The notes under the pieces are model-generated. The model did not search any database, was not told the origin of the DNA, and worked only from the letters and a program-made list of their open reading frames with translations. This document shows, one piece after another, positions 8,900 to 18,716 of a stretch of 52,272 nt of DNA; position 1 is the stretch's first letter; every line of letters starts with the position of its first letter. The stretch is from Bog-793 sp050013835 (GTDB lineage Bacteria; Actinomycetota; Acidimicrobiia; Acidimicrobiales; Bog-793). The position numbers and the translations under genes are program-made. The DNA lies in the NCBI GenBank assembly GCA_050013835.1, contig JBEKEM010000014.1, forward strand, positions 1 to 52,272, in the 5' to 3' direction.

Positions 8900-9574
8900 T
8901 CAGGGGATCGTGACGAAGAGCTGGCGGCCGAGAGCGGGCCCGAGGGCTACGGTGCGCGGCGTCGCCCCGGCCTCCTCGAGCTCGAGGGTCAGCGTGCCGT
9001 CGGGCGCCCGACTGCGGATCCGGGCGCGCCGCCCGGGGACGAGGCCGTGGTCGCTCAGGTAGACGAGGGCGTCGCGGTCGAACTCGACGAGCTCGGTGAT
9101 CCGGGCGAGCGTGACGGGTATGCCCTCGGCGATCTCGGTGAGCGGCTGCTGAGGGGCCGGATCGCGCGTCGCCCCAGGGATCGGGTTGCCGTGCGGGCAG
9201 GTCGCCGGGTCGTGGAGCAGGACGACGAAGCGGGCCTCGACCTCGTCGGAGATGACGTGCTCCCAGCGGCCGGCCTCCAGGTGCGCCTCGTACCAGGGGA
9301 GGCCCACGACGTCGACGAGGAACCGCTCGGCGAGGCGGTGCTTGCGGACGACGCTCTCCGCCCGGGCGCGGCCCTTCTCGGTGAACTCGAGGCCGCGTCC
9401 CGCGCGGGTCAAGTAGCCCTCTTCGGAGAGGCGGCGGATCATTTCGGAGACAGCCTGAGGCGTGTGGCCGAGCCGCTCGACGAGCCGGGCCTGGATGACG
9501 GGGACGTGCTCCTCCTCCAGGGCATAGATCGTCTCGAGGTACTCCTCGAGCGGAGGGTGGAAGCCTTCGGGCAC
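8900..9574 (-). CDS. DtxR/MntR-family metal-dependent repressor
   Basis: A 224-aa protein with an N-terminal winged helix-turn-helix (about 1-65, HTPQAVSEMIRRLSEEGYL), a dimerisation and metal domain (65-140; KHRLAERFL, RWEHVISDEVE) and a C-terminal SH3/FeoA-like domain (about 150-224). Residues aligning with DtxR H79, E83, H98, E105 and H106 are present. The positions of DtxR M10 and C102 carry Glu11 and Gly102, and Glu11/Glu14 resemble the MntR manganese site, so the sensed metal may be Mn rather than Fe (inference). It is divergent from polA. Regulon unknown; no transporter is adjacent. Confidence 0.88.
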   Translation of the reverse strand: MPEGFHPPLEEYLETIYALEEEHVPVIQARLVERLGHTPQAVSEMIRRLSEEGYLTRAGRGLEFTEKGRARAESVVRKHRLAERFLVDVVGLPWYEAHLEAGRWEHVISDEVEARFVVLLHDPATCPHGNPIPGATRDPAPQQPLTEIAEGIPVTLARITELVEFDRDALVYLSDHGLVPGRRARIRSRAPDGTLTLELEEAGATPRTVALGPALGRQLFVTIP

Positions 9575-9659
9575 GCCGATCGATCGTACCGGCCGCCGAC
9601 CTGGGACGTTGTCCGCGATGACCGCGGCGATCCCCCGACCCGCCGCCTACCATCGACGT

Positions 9660-12380
9660 GTGGCGACCTATCTGCTGCTCGACGGGCACAGCCTCGCCTA
9701 TCGGGCCTGGTTCGCCCTCCAGGACGCCGGGATGCAGACGTCGTCGGGCCAGGAGACCCAGGCCGTCTACGGCTTCGTGGCGATGATGACGAAGATGCTC
9801 GCCGACTTCCATCCCGACGGGATGGCTGTCGCCTTCGACCGGCACGAGCCGACGTTCCGCGACGCCCTCGTCGCCGACTACAAGGCGGGCCGCCCACCCA
9901 CCCCGGAGCCCCTCATCCAGCAGGTCGAGCTGATCCGGCAGTTTGTCACCGCCATGGGTGTCCCGGCCGTTGACGCTGTCGGCTACGAGGCCGACGACAT
10001 CCTCGCGACGCTGGCGACCCGGCTACGGGACGCCCGACACGACGTGGTCATCGTGACGGGGGACCGCGACTCGTTCCAGCTTGTCGAGGACCCGCACGTG
10101 CGCGTCCTCTACAACCGGCGCGGCATGTCCGACTACGTCCTCTACGACGAGGCGGGCATCGTCGAGCGGACCGGCGTCGCGCCGGCCGACTACCCCCTGC
10201 TGGCCTCGTTGCGCGGCGACCCGTCGGACAACCTGCCGGGCGTGCCGGGCGTCGGCGAGAAGACGGCGGCGAAGCTCGTCACGACCTACCACGATCTCGA
10301 CGGCCTCTACGCCCACCTCGCCGAGTGCACGCCGAAGCTGCGCGAGTCGCTCGCCGCCAACGAGGCTCAGGTGCGCTCGAACCTGCAGATGACGCCGCTC
10401 GTGCGCGACGTGCCCCTCGCCGTCGCGCTTGCCGACCTGGAGCTGCGGGCGCCGGACCGGGAGGGCCTCGAGCGGCTCTTCAACTTCCTGGAGATGCGCA
10501 CGCCTCGCGACCGGCTCTTTTCCGTCCTCGACGCCGCGGGGTTCGACACCGCGCCGGCGGAGGCCGAATCCAGCCCCGTGCTGGCGCGCATCGTCACCTC
10601 GCCGGCCACCGCCGTCACCGCCGCGGCGGCGCTCGCCGCCCTCGACGAAGGGGCGCGGACAGAGGGGTGGATCGGGCTGGAGGCGACCTGGGCAGGCGAT
10701 CCCGGTCGCTCGGCGATCGAGACGCTGGCATTCGCACCGCCCGGCGACGGCGACCTCGTCGTCGTGCCGGGCGCGCTGGTCTCGTCGGAAGAGCTCACCG
10801 CGCCGCTCCTGGCGGTCCTGGGTTCTCCGCCGGGCGAGCCGCCGCGACGCCGGCTCGTCGGGCACCGGGTGAAGGAGCTGATGCGGGTGCTGCTCCCCCG
10901 GGGCGTCGACACGACGGCGCTCGAGGTCGACACGGCCGTCGTCGCCTACGTGCTCGACCCCGCCGACGGAGCCGCGACCCTCGACGAGCTCGCCTCCCGC
11001 CGGGGGATGGCCGGGGCGCCGGCCCCGGAGGCGGGGCAGCTCGGCTTTGACCTCGGCGCGGAAGAGTCGTCGGGGACGGGGCTCGTCGAGGCGACGGCGC
11101 GGCGGGCCGAGCTGGTCGCGCGCCTCGGGTCCCGGTTGCTCGCCGAGCTCGACGGGATAGAGGGGCGGGCGCTCTATGAGGAGATCGAGCTGCCGCTCAT
11201 CCGGGTGCTCGCCCGGATGGAGGTGGCCGGGATCGCGGTCGACGTCGAGCGGTTGCGCCAGATCAACGTCGAGCTCACCGACGAGGCGGCTGGCCTCGAG
11301 GCGGAGCTCCACCGCCTTGCCGGCGAGGAGTTCAACGTCAACTCCTCGACCCAGCTGCGAACAATCCTCTACGACAGGCTGAAGCTCACCCCGCAGCGCA
11401 AGACGAAGACCGGCTACTCGACCGACGCCGCGACGCTGGAGAAGCTGCGCGACGCCCACCCGATCGTCGCGACCCTGCTCCGCTACCGGGAGGTCGAGAA
11501 GCTCCGTTCCACCTATGGCGAGGGCCTGCTCGCCGAGGTCGCCCCCGACGGGCGGATCCACGCCTCGTTCAACCAGACCGTGGCGAGAACCGGGCGGCTC
11601 TCGTCGGACCGGCCGAACCTCCACAACATCCCGGTCCGCACCGAGGACGGCAGGCGCATCCGCGAGGCCTTTGTGCCGGCTCGTGGCACCGAGTTCCTGA
11701 TCGCCGACTACAACCAGATCGAGCTGCGGGTGATCGCCCATCTGACGGGCGACCCCGGCCTCGTCGAGGAATTCGCCTCGGGCCACGACATCCACGCCGC
11801 GACGGCGTCCCGCATCTACAGCGTGGAACCGGATGCCGTGACGACCGCCCAGCGGTCGAAGGCGAAGATGGTCTCCTACGGCCTCGCCTACGGCATGGAG
11901 GCCTACGGGCTGGCCCAGCGGCTCGGCGTCGGGCTCGACGAGGCCTCCGAGATCCTCAACTCCTACTTTGTCGCCTTTCCGGCGGTGCGGGCCTACATGG
12001 AGGGCTCCGTCGCCGAGGCCCGCAAGCGGGGTTACACGGCGACCGAGCTGGGCCGGCGCCGCTACATCCCCGAGCTCACCTCGGACAACCACCGGGTCCG
12101 CCAGGCGGCGGAGCGTCAGGCGATGAACGCGGGTATCCAGGGGCTCGCTGCCGACATCTTCAAGCTCGCCCTCGTCCGGCTCGACGCCGCCCTCGAGGAC
12201 GGCGGCTTCGAATCGCGAATCGTCCTCCAGGTCCACGACGAGGTGCTCGTCGAGGTGCCCGCCAGAGAGCACGACGCCGTCGAGGCACTGGTCGAGGAGT
12301 CGATGAAGCACGCCTATCCGTTGCGGGTGCCGCTGGAAGTGCACCTGTCCTGGGGGAGAACCTGGGCCGCAGCGAAATGA
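9660..12380 (+). CDS. polA: DNA polymerase I
   Basis: A 906-aa protein from the GTG at 9660; a GTG 51 bp upstream is also in frame but adds a non-homologous leader. Residues 1-290 are the 5'-nuclease (LLLDGHSLAYRAWF, YEADDILATLA, VIVTGDRDSFQLVE). Residues about 300-490 correspond to the 3'-5' exonuclease fold but lack its DxE metal motif (GLEATW in place), so proofreading is probably absent, as in other actinobacteria. Residues about 520-906 form the polymerase: motif A DYNQIELRVIAHLTGD, motif B KAKMVSYGLAYGM, motif C QVHDEVLVEV. It works in gap filling, Okazaki-fragment processing and excision repair. rpsA follows 177 bp downstream. Confidence 0.97.
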   Translation: MATYLLLDGHSLAYRAWFALQDAGMQTSSGQETQAVYGFVAMMTKMLADFHPDGMAVAFDRHEPTFRDALVADYKAGRPPTPEPLIQQVELIRQFVTAMGVPAVDAVGYEADDILATLATRLRDARHDVVIVTGDRDSFQLVEDPHVRVLYNRRGMSDYVLYDEAGIVERTGVAPADYPLLASLRGDPSDNLPGVPGVGEKTAAKLVTTYHDLDGLYAHLAECTPKLRESLAANEAQVRSNLQMTPLVRDVPLAVALADLELRAPDREGLERLFNFLEMRTPRDRLFSVLDAAGFDTAPAEAESSPVLARIVTSPATAVTAAAALAALDEGARTEGWIGLEATWAGDPGRSAIETLAFAPPGDGDLVVVPGALVSSEELTAPLLAVLGSPPGEPPRRRLVGHRVKELMRVLLPRGVDTTALEVDTAVVAYVLDPADGAATLDELASRRGMAGAPAPEAGQLGFDLGAEESSGTGLVEATARRAELVARLGSRLLAELDGIEGRALYEEIELPLIRVLARMEVAGIAVDVERLRQINVELTDEAAGLEAELHRLAGEEFNVNSSTQLRTILYDRLKLTPQRKTKTGYSTDAATLEKLRDAHPIVATLLRYREVEKLRSTYGEGLLAEVAPDGRIHASFNQTVARTGRLSSDRPNLHNIPVRTEDGRRIREAFVPARGTEFLIADYNQIELRVIAHLTGDPGLVEEFASGHDIHAATASRIYSVEPDAVTTAQRSKAKMVSYGLAYGMEAYGLAQRLGVGLDEASEILNSYFVAFPAVRAYMEGSVAEARKRGYTATELGRRRYIPELTSDNHRVRQAAERQAMNAGIQGLAADIFKLALVRLDAALEDGGFESRIVLQVHDEVLVEVPAREHDAVEALVEESMKHAYPLRVPLEVHLSWGRTWAAAK

Positions 12381-12557
12381 TCTCGACACCGATGTGTAAC
12401 ATTGCGAGGCAACGTCACCCGATCGTTCCTCGTCGGGGACACGACCGGTGCCGCGCCGCTGCGGCGTGGCGGCCGACCATCCCACCCACAAATCCCGCCG
12501 CCGCCACTCGCGTGCCGTGCGGCCCCGGCGGCCCGACAACCTAAAGGCCACCTACCG

Positions 12558-14072
<1,515 letters not shown>

Positions 14073-14147
14073 GACTGTCGTCGACGCGTCGCGCGGCGAT
14101 GACAACGGCCTGATCGGTCCCGGGTCGATTCCCATCTAGGGGTTTAC

Positions 14148-14786
14148 GTGGTCGCGATCGGCTGCACCGGGGGGATCGGGTCGGGCAAGTCGACCGTCGC
14201 GGCCCTCCTCGAGCGCCGCGGGGCGCACATCGTCGACGCCGACGCCATCTCCCACGCGGTCATCGCCCCCGGGACCCCGGGGCATGCCGCGGTCGTCGCG
14301 CGCTTCGGGGCGAGGATCCTCGGACCGGACGGCTCGATCGACCGCCGGGCGCTCGCCGGCCTCGTCTTCGCGGACCGGGCCGCGCTGCGCGACCTCGAGG
14401 CGATCGTCCACCCCCTCGTCTCGGTCGCGCTGCGCCAGGAGCTTGCGATGAGCGCGCCGGACGACATCGTCGTTTGCGTGCTGCCGCTGCTCGCCGAGAC
14501 CGACGCGCGGATCCGCTACGGCCTCGACGGCGTGCTCGTCGTCGACGCGCCGGAGGACCTGGTTCTCGAGCGGCTCGTACGCGAACGTCAGATGGACGAA
14601 GCCGACGCCCGCTCCCGGATCGCCGCCCAGGCCGACCGGTTCGCCCGCATCGCCGTCGCCGACTACGTGATCCTCAACATCGGCAGTCTCGAGGAGCTCG
14701 ACGAGATGACCGAGGGCGCCTGGCACTGGATCGAGCGCCTCGCGCACGGCGCGGCGACGTCGCGTTCCAACGGGGAGTCCCACTAA
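14148..14786 (+). CDS. coaE: Dephospho-CoA kinase
   Basis: A 212-aa P-loop kinase beginning at GTG with MVAIGCTGGIGSGKSTVAALL, the characteristic CoaE N-terminus. The DADAISHAVI motif, the lid region with R residues (LVRERQMDEADARSRI) and the YVILNIG strand match the family. It phosphorylates dephospho-CoA in the last step of coenzyme A synthesis. The rpsA-coaE adjacency is common in actinobacteria. It is convergent with the small heat-shock gene, with a hairpin between them. Confidence 0.96.
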   Translation: MVAIGCTGGIGSGKSTVAALLERRGAHIVDADAISHAVIAPGTPGHAAVVARFGARILGPDGSIDRRALAGLVFADRAALRDLEAIVHPLVSVALRQELAMSAPDDIVVCVLPLLAETDARIRYGLDGVLVVDAPEDLVLERLVRERQMDEADARSRIAAQADRFARIAVADYVILNIGSLEELDEMTEGAWHWIERLAHGAATSRSNGESH

Positions 14787-14811
14787 TCAGGTCCCGCCTG
14801 CGGTCCGGAAA

Positions 14812-14856
14812 GCGCCCCGGGCGAGCCGTCGCCGTGCGCGACGGTCACCGGGGCGC
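14812..14856. terminator. Bidirectional hairpin between coaE and hsp20
   Basis: Nested inverted repeats: outer arms GCGCCCCGG / CCGGGGCGC and inner arms CCGTCG / CGACGG enclose a short loop. It sits between two convergent genes and has no strong T-run, typical of GC-rich genomes. Termination is inferred from structure and position. Confidence 0.7.
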
Positions 14857-14872
14857 ATCCAGTTGCCGCGAA

Positions 14873-15307
14873 CTACGACGTGATCTGTTTCTTCCTGGGC
14901 GTCTTGCCGACCAGGATCCGTCGCGGCTTGGCGTGCGGCGTGACGGGGATCGACAGGTTCAGCACGCCCGCCTCGTACTCGGCCTCGATGTGCTCGCTGT
15001 CGAGGTTGTCACCCAGGAAGACCTGCCGGGTGAACGTGCCGTACTGGCGTTCTGACACGAGCCGCTCGATCCCGTTTTCCTTCGGCGGGACCGGCCGCTC
15101 GGCCTTCACGGTCAGCACGTTGTCCTCGATCGTCAGGTCGATCGACTCGGGGTCGATCCCCGGCAGGTCGAACTGGATGAGGAACGCATCGCCGTTGCGA
15201 TAGGCATCCATCGGCATGGCGAGGGAACGGGTTCCGGAACTGAGGCCCCAGAGCTGCTGAGCCATTCGATCAAGCTCCTGGAATGGGTCACTACGTAAGA
15301 GAGCCAC
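14873..15307 (-). CDS. Small heat-shock protein (Hsp20 family)
   Basis: A 144-aa alpha-crystallin-type chaperone. I choose the GTG at 15307 because the ideal GGAGG site lies 8 bases upstream and the protein then begins with the family-typical VALLRSDPFQELDRM; an ATG at 15313 would overlap the ribosome site spacing. The crystallin domain spans about residues 37-130 (FDLPGIDPESIDLTIEDNVL ... EAGVLNLSIP). It holds unfolded proteins in an ATP-independent way. A CIRCE operator lies 68 bp upstream, so HrcA repression and heat induction are expected. Confidence 0.94.
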   Translation of the reverse strand: MALLRSDPFQELDRMAQQLWGLSSGTRSLAMPMDAYRNGDAFLIQFDLPGIDPESIDLTIEDNVLTVKAERPVPPKENGIERLVSERQYGTFTRQVFLGDNLDSEHIEAEYEAGVLNLSIPVTPHAKPRRILVGKTPRKKQITS

Positions 15308-15374
15308 GATCATCACCTCCCAAGTGCGCTCACGAGCTCACGTCCGCATCGCAAGTAGCGGTGACGATCCATTA

Positions 15375-15401
15375 TTAGCACTCTCATAGGGAGAGTGCCA
15401 G
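15375..15401 (-). promoter_or_regulatory. CIRCE operator (HrcA site) over the hsp20 promoter
   Basis: On the plus strand TTAGCACTC is followed by nine bases and GAGTGCCAG, matching the CIRCE consensus arms TTAGCACTC/GAGTGCTAA with two mismatches in one arm. Read toward hsp20, the site overlaps a plausible -35 (CTGGCA) and a -10 (TAATAAT) 18 bases apart, so bound HrcA would block the polymerase. The hrcA gene itself is not in the window. Confidence 0.88.
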
Positions 15402-15765
15402 ATCGGGTGTGGGAACTGTCTCTGAGCTGGGACGCAGGATTCGCAGGAACCGTCAGATGTCGCGGTCGGCGGTTCCCGACGTGGAAGGGGAACGGCGTCG
15501 AACCGGATAGAGACCGGGACGGGCCCGTCGGTGCAACACGAGACCACGACCGCCGGGATGGCGGCGTGGGCGTGGCGGATCTTCAGAAGAACGTCTTCGT
15601 CAGTTGAGCCAGAAGAGCTGGCGGGTCTCAGGTGCGTGCAGGCGGTCGGTTCCGGTGCCGATCGCAGATGATGCCTCCGTCGCGGACGGCCCGACGGGGG
15701 ATCGATCGCAGTCGGGCGCGACAGGCGCGGCACGTTGACGCCTGGAGCTGCCGTGGCGGGCCGGA
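15402..15765. other. 364-bp region without a gene
   Basis: It separates the CIRCE element from the end of the molybdopterin hydroxylase gene. Short open frames on both strands have no ribosome site or family signature. No hairpin of note was seen. Confidence 0.5.
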
Positions 15766-18297
15766 TCAGGCGTCGGGAGTTGGCCCTTTTCGTGTCGCCG
15801 GGTCGAGCGGGAGCGATCGGAGGCGACGGCCGGTGGCGGCGAAGATCGCGTTGGCGATGGCGGGAGCCACGGCGACGAGCGGGGTCTCGCCCGCGCCGGC
15901 CGACGGGATGTCCGGACGGTCGAGAAGGACGACCTCGAGGCGTGGCACGTCGGAGAAGCGCGGCACGCGGTACGCGGCGAGCGAGGGTGCGGCGATGCGG
16001 CCGCCTTCCAGCACCATCTCCTCGAACAGCGCGCCTCCGAGGGCCATGATCGTGCCGCCCTCGATCTGGTTGACGACCGTGTCGCGGTTTACGACGGCGC
16101 CGCACTCGTAAGCGGTGACGATCTCCGTGACGAGGACTGAACGCTCGTTCTCCACGCGCACCCGGGCGAGCGTCGCCACGCGCCCGTCTTTCTCCAGCCC
16201 GACCGCCATCCCCGCGCCCTGCTTGCCTTGCGCCGTTTCCGTGTGGCGCGCCCCCCAGTCGAATCTGTCGGCGGCGGCGGCGAGCACCGCGGCGAGCCGT
16301 TCGTCGGCCAGATTGCGGAGGCGGAATTCGAGCGGGTCCCGGCCCGCGGCGTGGGCCAGCTCGTCGACGGCCGACTCCCGGGCGAAGTGGTTGGCGACCG
16401 CGGCGAGCGCCCGGTAGGAGGTCTGGCCGACGGGGGAGTCCGCGGGCTGGTAGCGCAGACGACGGTTGGCGATCTTGTACGGGGGGACGATGCCGGCGGC
16501 CCCGGCGTTGATGTCGAGGAAGTCCCACGCCGTGATCGAACCGTCCGCGTCGGTCCCGGCGCGTACGTCGATCACCGCCGTCGGTCGCAGACGGCCCCAC
16601 TGGAACTCCTCCGCCCTGTTCCAACGGACCTTGACCGGCCGGCCGACGCCCCGGGCGAGGCGGGCCGCCTCGAGGGCGACCTTCTCGTCGTGCTTGCCGC
16701 CGAACCCTCCGCCGGTCGGCGGCACGATGACGCGCACGTCGCCCTGTTCGAGGCCGAGCTCGTCGGCAAGCTGGTTGCGCACCCCGTAAGGGACCTGGGT
16801 GCCGACCCAGACCGTCAACCGGTCACCGTCCCATTCGGCGACGGCGGCTCGGGTCTCGAGCGGGACGTGGGCGAGGTAGGCGGTCGTGTAGCTGGCGTCA
16901 ACCCGCTGCACCGCCGTGGCGAGCGCGGCGTCGACGTCGCCGACGGCCTCGTCCAGCTTTCGTTCCCAACCCTGTTCGGCGACGGGGTGTGCCCGGAGGT
17001 GGGCGACGACGTCGCGCGGTCCGGGCGGCGGGACGTCCCACTCGGCGTCGATCGCCCCGACCGCCCGGCGCGCCGTCGCCACGTCGCCCGCCACCGTCGC
17101 GACGAAGTCATGCTCCCGGACCACCGTGACCCCGGGCAACCGCTCGGCCGCGCCGAGGTCGACCGCGCGCAAGGTCGCGCCCACGACCGGCGGGCGAAGG
17201 ACGGCCCCGTGGAGCATCCCGGGCCGGTCGAGATCGGAGCCGAACCGTCGGGTACCGGTCACGACGTCGAAGCGCGCGGCAACGTGCCCGGGACGGCCGG
17301 CGACCTGCCAGCTGCCCGGTGGGTGCAGTGCCGGCTCGTCGGCCAGCACCTCCACTCGCCGCATCCCGCTCGGCACGCCGGGGGATCGTTCGGTGGCGAG
17401 CGCGGACAGGATCTGTCTCGCCCCCGCGGCTGCCCGGCGGAGCGCCTCACCGGCGTCCGGCATCGACCGGCTGCCGAAGGTTCCCATGTCGAAAGGGCAC
17501 ACGTCGGTGTCGCCGAGGACGACACGGACCTCGGCCGGGTCGACTTCGAGCTCCTCGGCGACGAGGAGCGCGAAGGCCGTGCGGTTGTCCTGCCCGACGT
17601 CGACCTTGCCGCAAAAAGCTGTCACGACGCCCGAGGGCGCGACGTGCAGCCAGGCGCCGCCCCCCATCGACCACATCCCGGTTGCCGTTGCTGGCGGCGG
17701 CCACACGACGACGAGCCCGTCTCCGAGCACGTCGAACCATTCCCGGTCCCCCGGCTCCGCGAGATCCCACGGAATCCTCGGCCGGGGGAGCTCGGGCTGG
17801 TCGAGGAGCGTCGCGGCGGGGAGTGCCATTCCGCCGGAATCACGGGTCAGCTCGGCCGCACGGTGCACCGCGCGGACGATTCGCACGTAGCACCCGCAGC
17901 GGCAGAGGTTCGGGTCGAGGGCCGCGGCGATGCGTTCATCGTCCGGGTCGGGGTCGCGCGCGAGGAGCGCGGCGGCCCGCAACGCCATGCCGGGGGTGCA
18001 GTAGCCGCACTGCGAGGCGCCCTCTTCGATGAGGGCCCACTGGACCGGGTGCAAGCCGGCGTCGTCCGCCAGCCCCTCGATCGTCGTGACCGACCGGTCG
18101 GCGACGTCGGCGAGGGAGGTCTGACAGGCGAGTGCCGGCGTGCCGTCGACGAGCACCGTGCAGGAACCACACTCGCCCTCACCACAGCCCGGCTTCGTGC
18201 CGGTCAGGCCGAGCTCGTCGCGCAGATAGGCAATCAGGGTGCGACCAGCCGTGGCGCCGAGCTCACGGGCTTCCCCGTTGATCGTGGCGGTGGTCAC
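15766..18297 (-). CDS. Fused Fe-S/molybdopterin hydroxylase (xanthine dehydrogenase superfamily, isoquinoline oxidoreductase type)
   Basis: An 843-aa protein joining two subunits that are usually separate. Residues 1-150 are the 2x[2Fe-2S] subunit: plant-type cluster Cys38, 43, 46, 58 (GCGEGECGSCTVL) and helical-domain cluster Cys97, 100, 132, 134 (QCGYC, CRCGC). Residues about 160-843 are the molybdopterin subunit, with GGGFGGKHD and the catalytic-glutamate region GAGETPL (Glu near 804). No FAD domain is present, as in the IorAB group that passes electrons to a cytochrome or quinone partner. The likely reaction is hydroxylation of an N-heterocycle or aldehyde; the substrate is unknown. Start is GTG. 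No Moco maturation gene is adjacent. Confidence 0.88.
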   Translation of the reverse strand: MTTATINGEARELGATAGRTLIAYLRDELGLTGTKPGCGEGECGSCTVLVDGTPALACQTSLADVADRSVTTIEGLADDAGLHPVQWALIEEGASQCGYCTPGMALRAAALLARDPDPDDERIAAALDPNLCRCGCYVRIVRAVHRAAELTRDSGGMALPAATLLDQPELPRPRIPWDLAEPGDREWFDVLGDGLVVVWPPPATATGMWSMGGGAWLHVAPSGVVTAFCGKVDVGQDNRTAFALLVAEELEVDPAEVRVVLGDTDVCPFDMGTFGSRSMPDAGEALRRAAAGARQILSALATERSPGVPSGMRRVEVLADEPALHPPGSWQVAGRPGHVAARFDVVTGTRRFGSDLDRPGMLHGAVLRPPVVGATLRAVDLGAAERLPGVTVVREHDFVATVAGDVATARRAVGAIDAEWDVPPPGPRDVVAHLRAHPVAEQGWERKLDEAVGDVDAALATAVQRVDASYTTAYLAHVPLETRAAVAEWDGDRLTVWVGTQVPYGVRNQLADELGLEQGDVRVIVPPTGGGFGGKHDEKVALEAARLARGVGRPVKVRWNRAEEFQWGRLRPTAVIDVRAGTDADGSITAWDFLDINAGAAGIVPPYKIANRRLRYQPADSPVGQTSYRALAAVANHFARESAVDELAHAAGRDPLEFRLRNLADERLAAVLAAAADRFDWGARHTETAQGKQGAGMAVGLEKDGRVATLARVRVENERSVLVTEIVTAYECGAVVNRDTVVNQIEGGTIMALGGALFEEMVLEGGRIAAPSLAAYRVPRFSDVPRLEVVLLDRPDIPSAGAGETPLVAVAPAIANAIFAATGRRLRSLPLDPATRKGPTPDA

Positions 18298-18716
18298 CGC
18301 CGGGTCAGGGTCGTCGCTGCGGTCGAGCGCTCATAGGCGCAATTCTCCTCCAGTTCGCGGGTGGCAGGGGTTACGTCAGGGCGAGGGCCCCGTATCCGAC
18401 CACCCTGTCCCGGGTCCCGGCGGTGTCCCCGGCGGTGCGCAGGTCGACCTTCTCGACTGCGAGGTGGTGACGAGGCGCCGCCGCCGATGGGCCCCGGACG
18501 GCGAAGACCCCGCACGCCCGGTTGGGGCCGACCCCTCCCGGGCCGGCAGGCAGAGCCGCCAGGCGACGTGGCTGTCCGGAGCGTCTGCGCCGGTCGGCCC
18601 GAGCGCGCGTCGACCGGCTTGCCCATCGGGCGAATCTCCTCTCCGCGGGGATCTCTTGCGCTCCGCGTCCGTCCTGATCGGGATCTCGCCGAGCAGCGCG
18701 TCGTTACGATGACGCG
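18298..18716. other. 419-bp divergent intergenic region upstream of uvrB
   Basis: It lies between the divergent hydroxylase and uvrB, so should hold both promoters. No convincing SOS box of the GAAC-N4-GTTC type was seen and no start-proximal ribosome site precedes the uvrB GTG. No supported ORF. Confidence 0.45.

Noticed and set aside
10023..12551. An 842-codon open frame on the minus strand opposite polA
   Set aside because: It is the GC-rich complement of a certain gene, with no family motifs or ribosome site; similar long antisense frames oppose menC, uvrB and uvrA.
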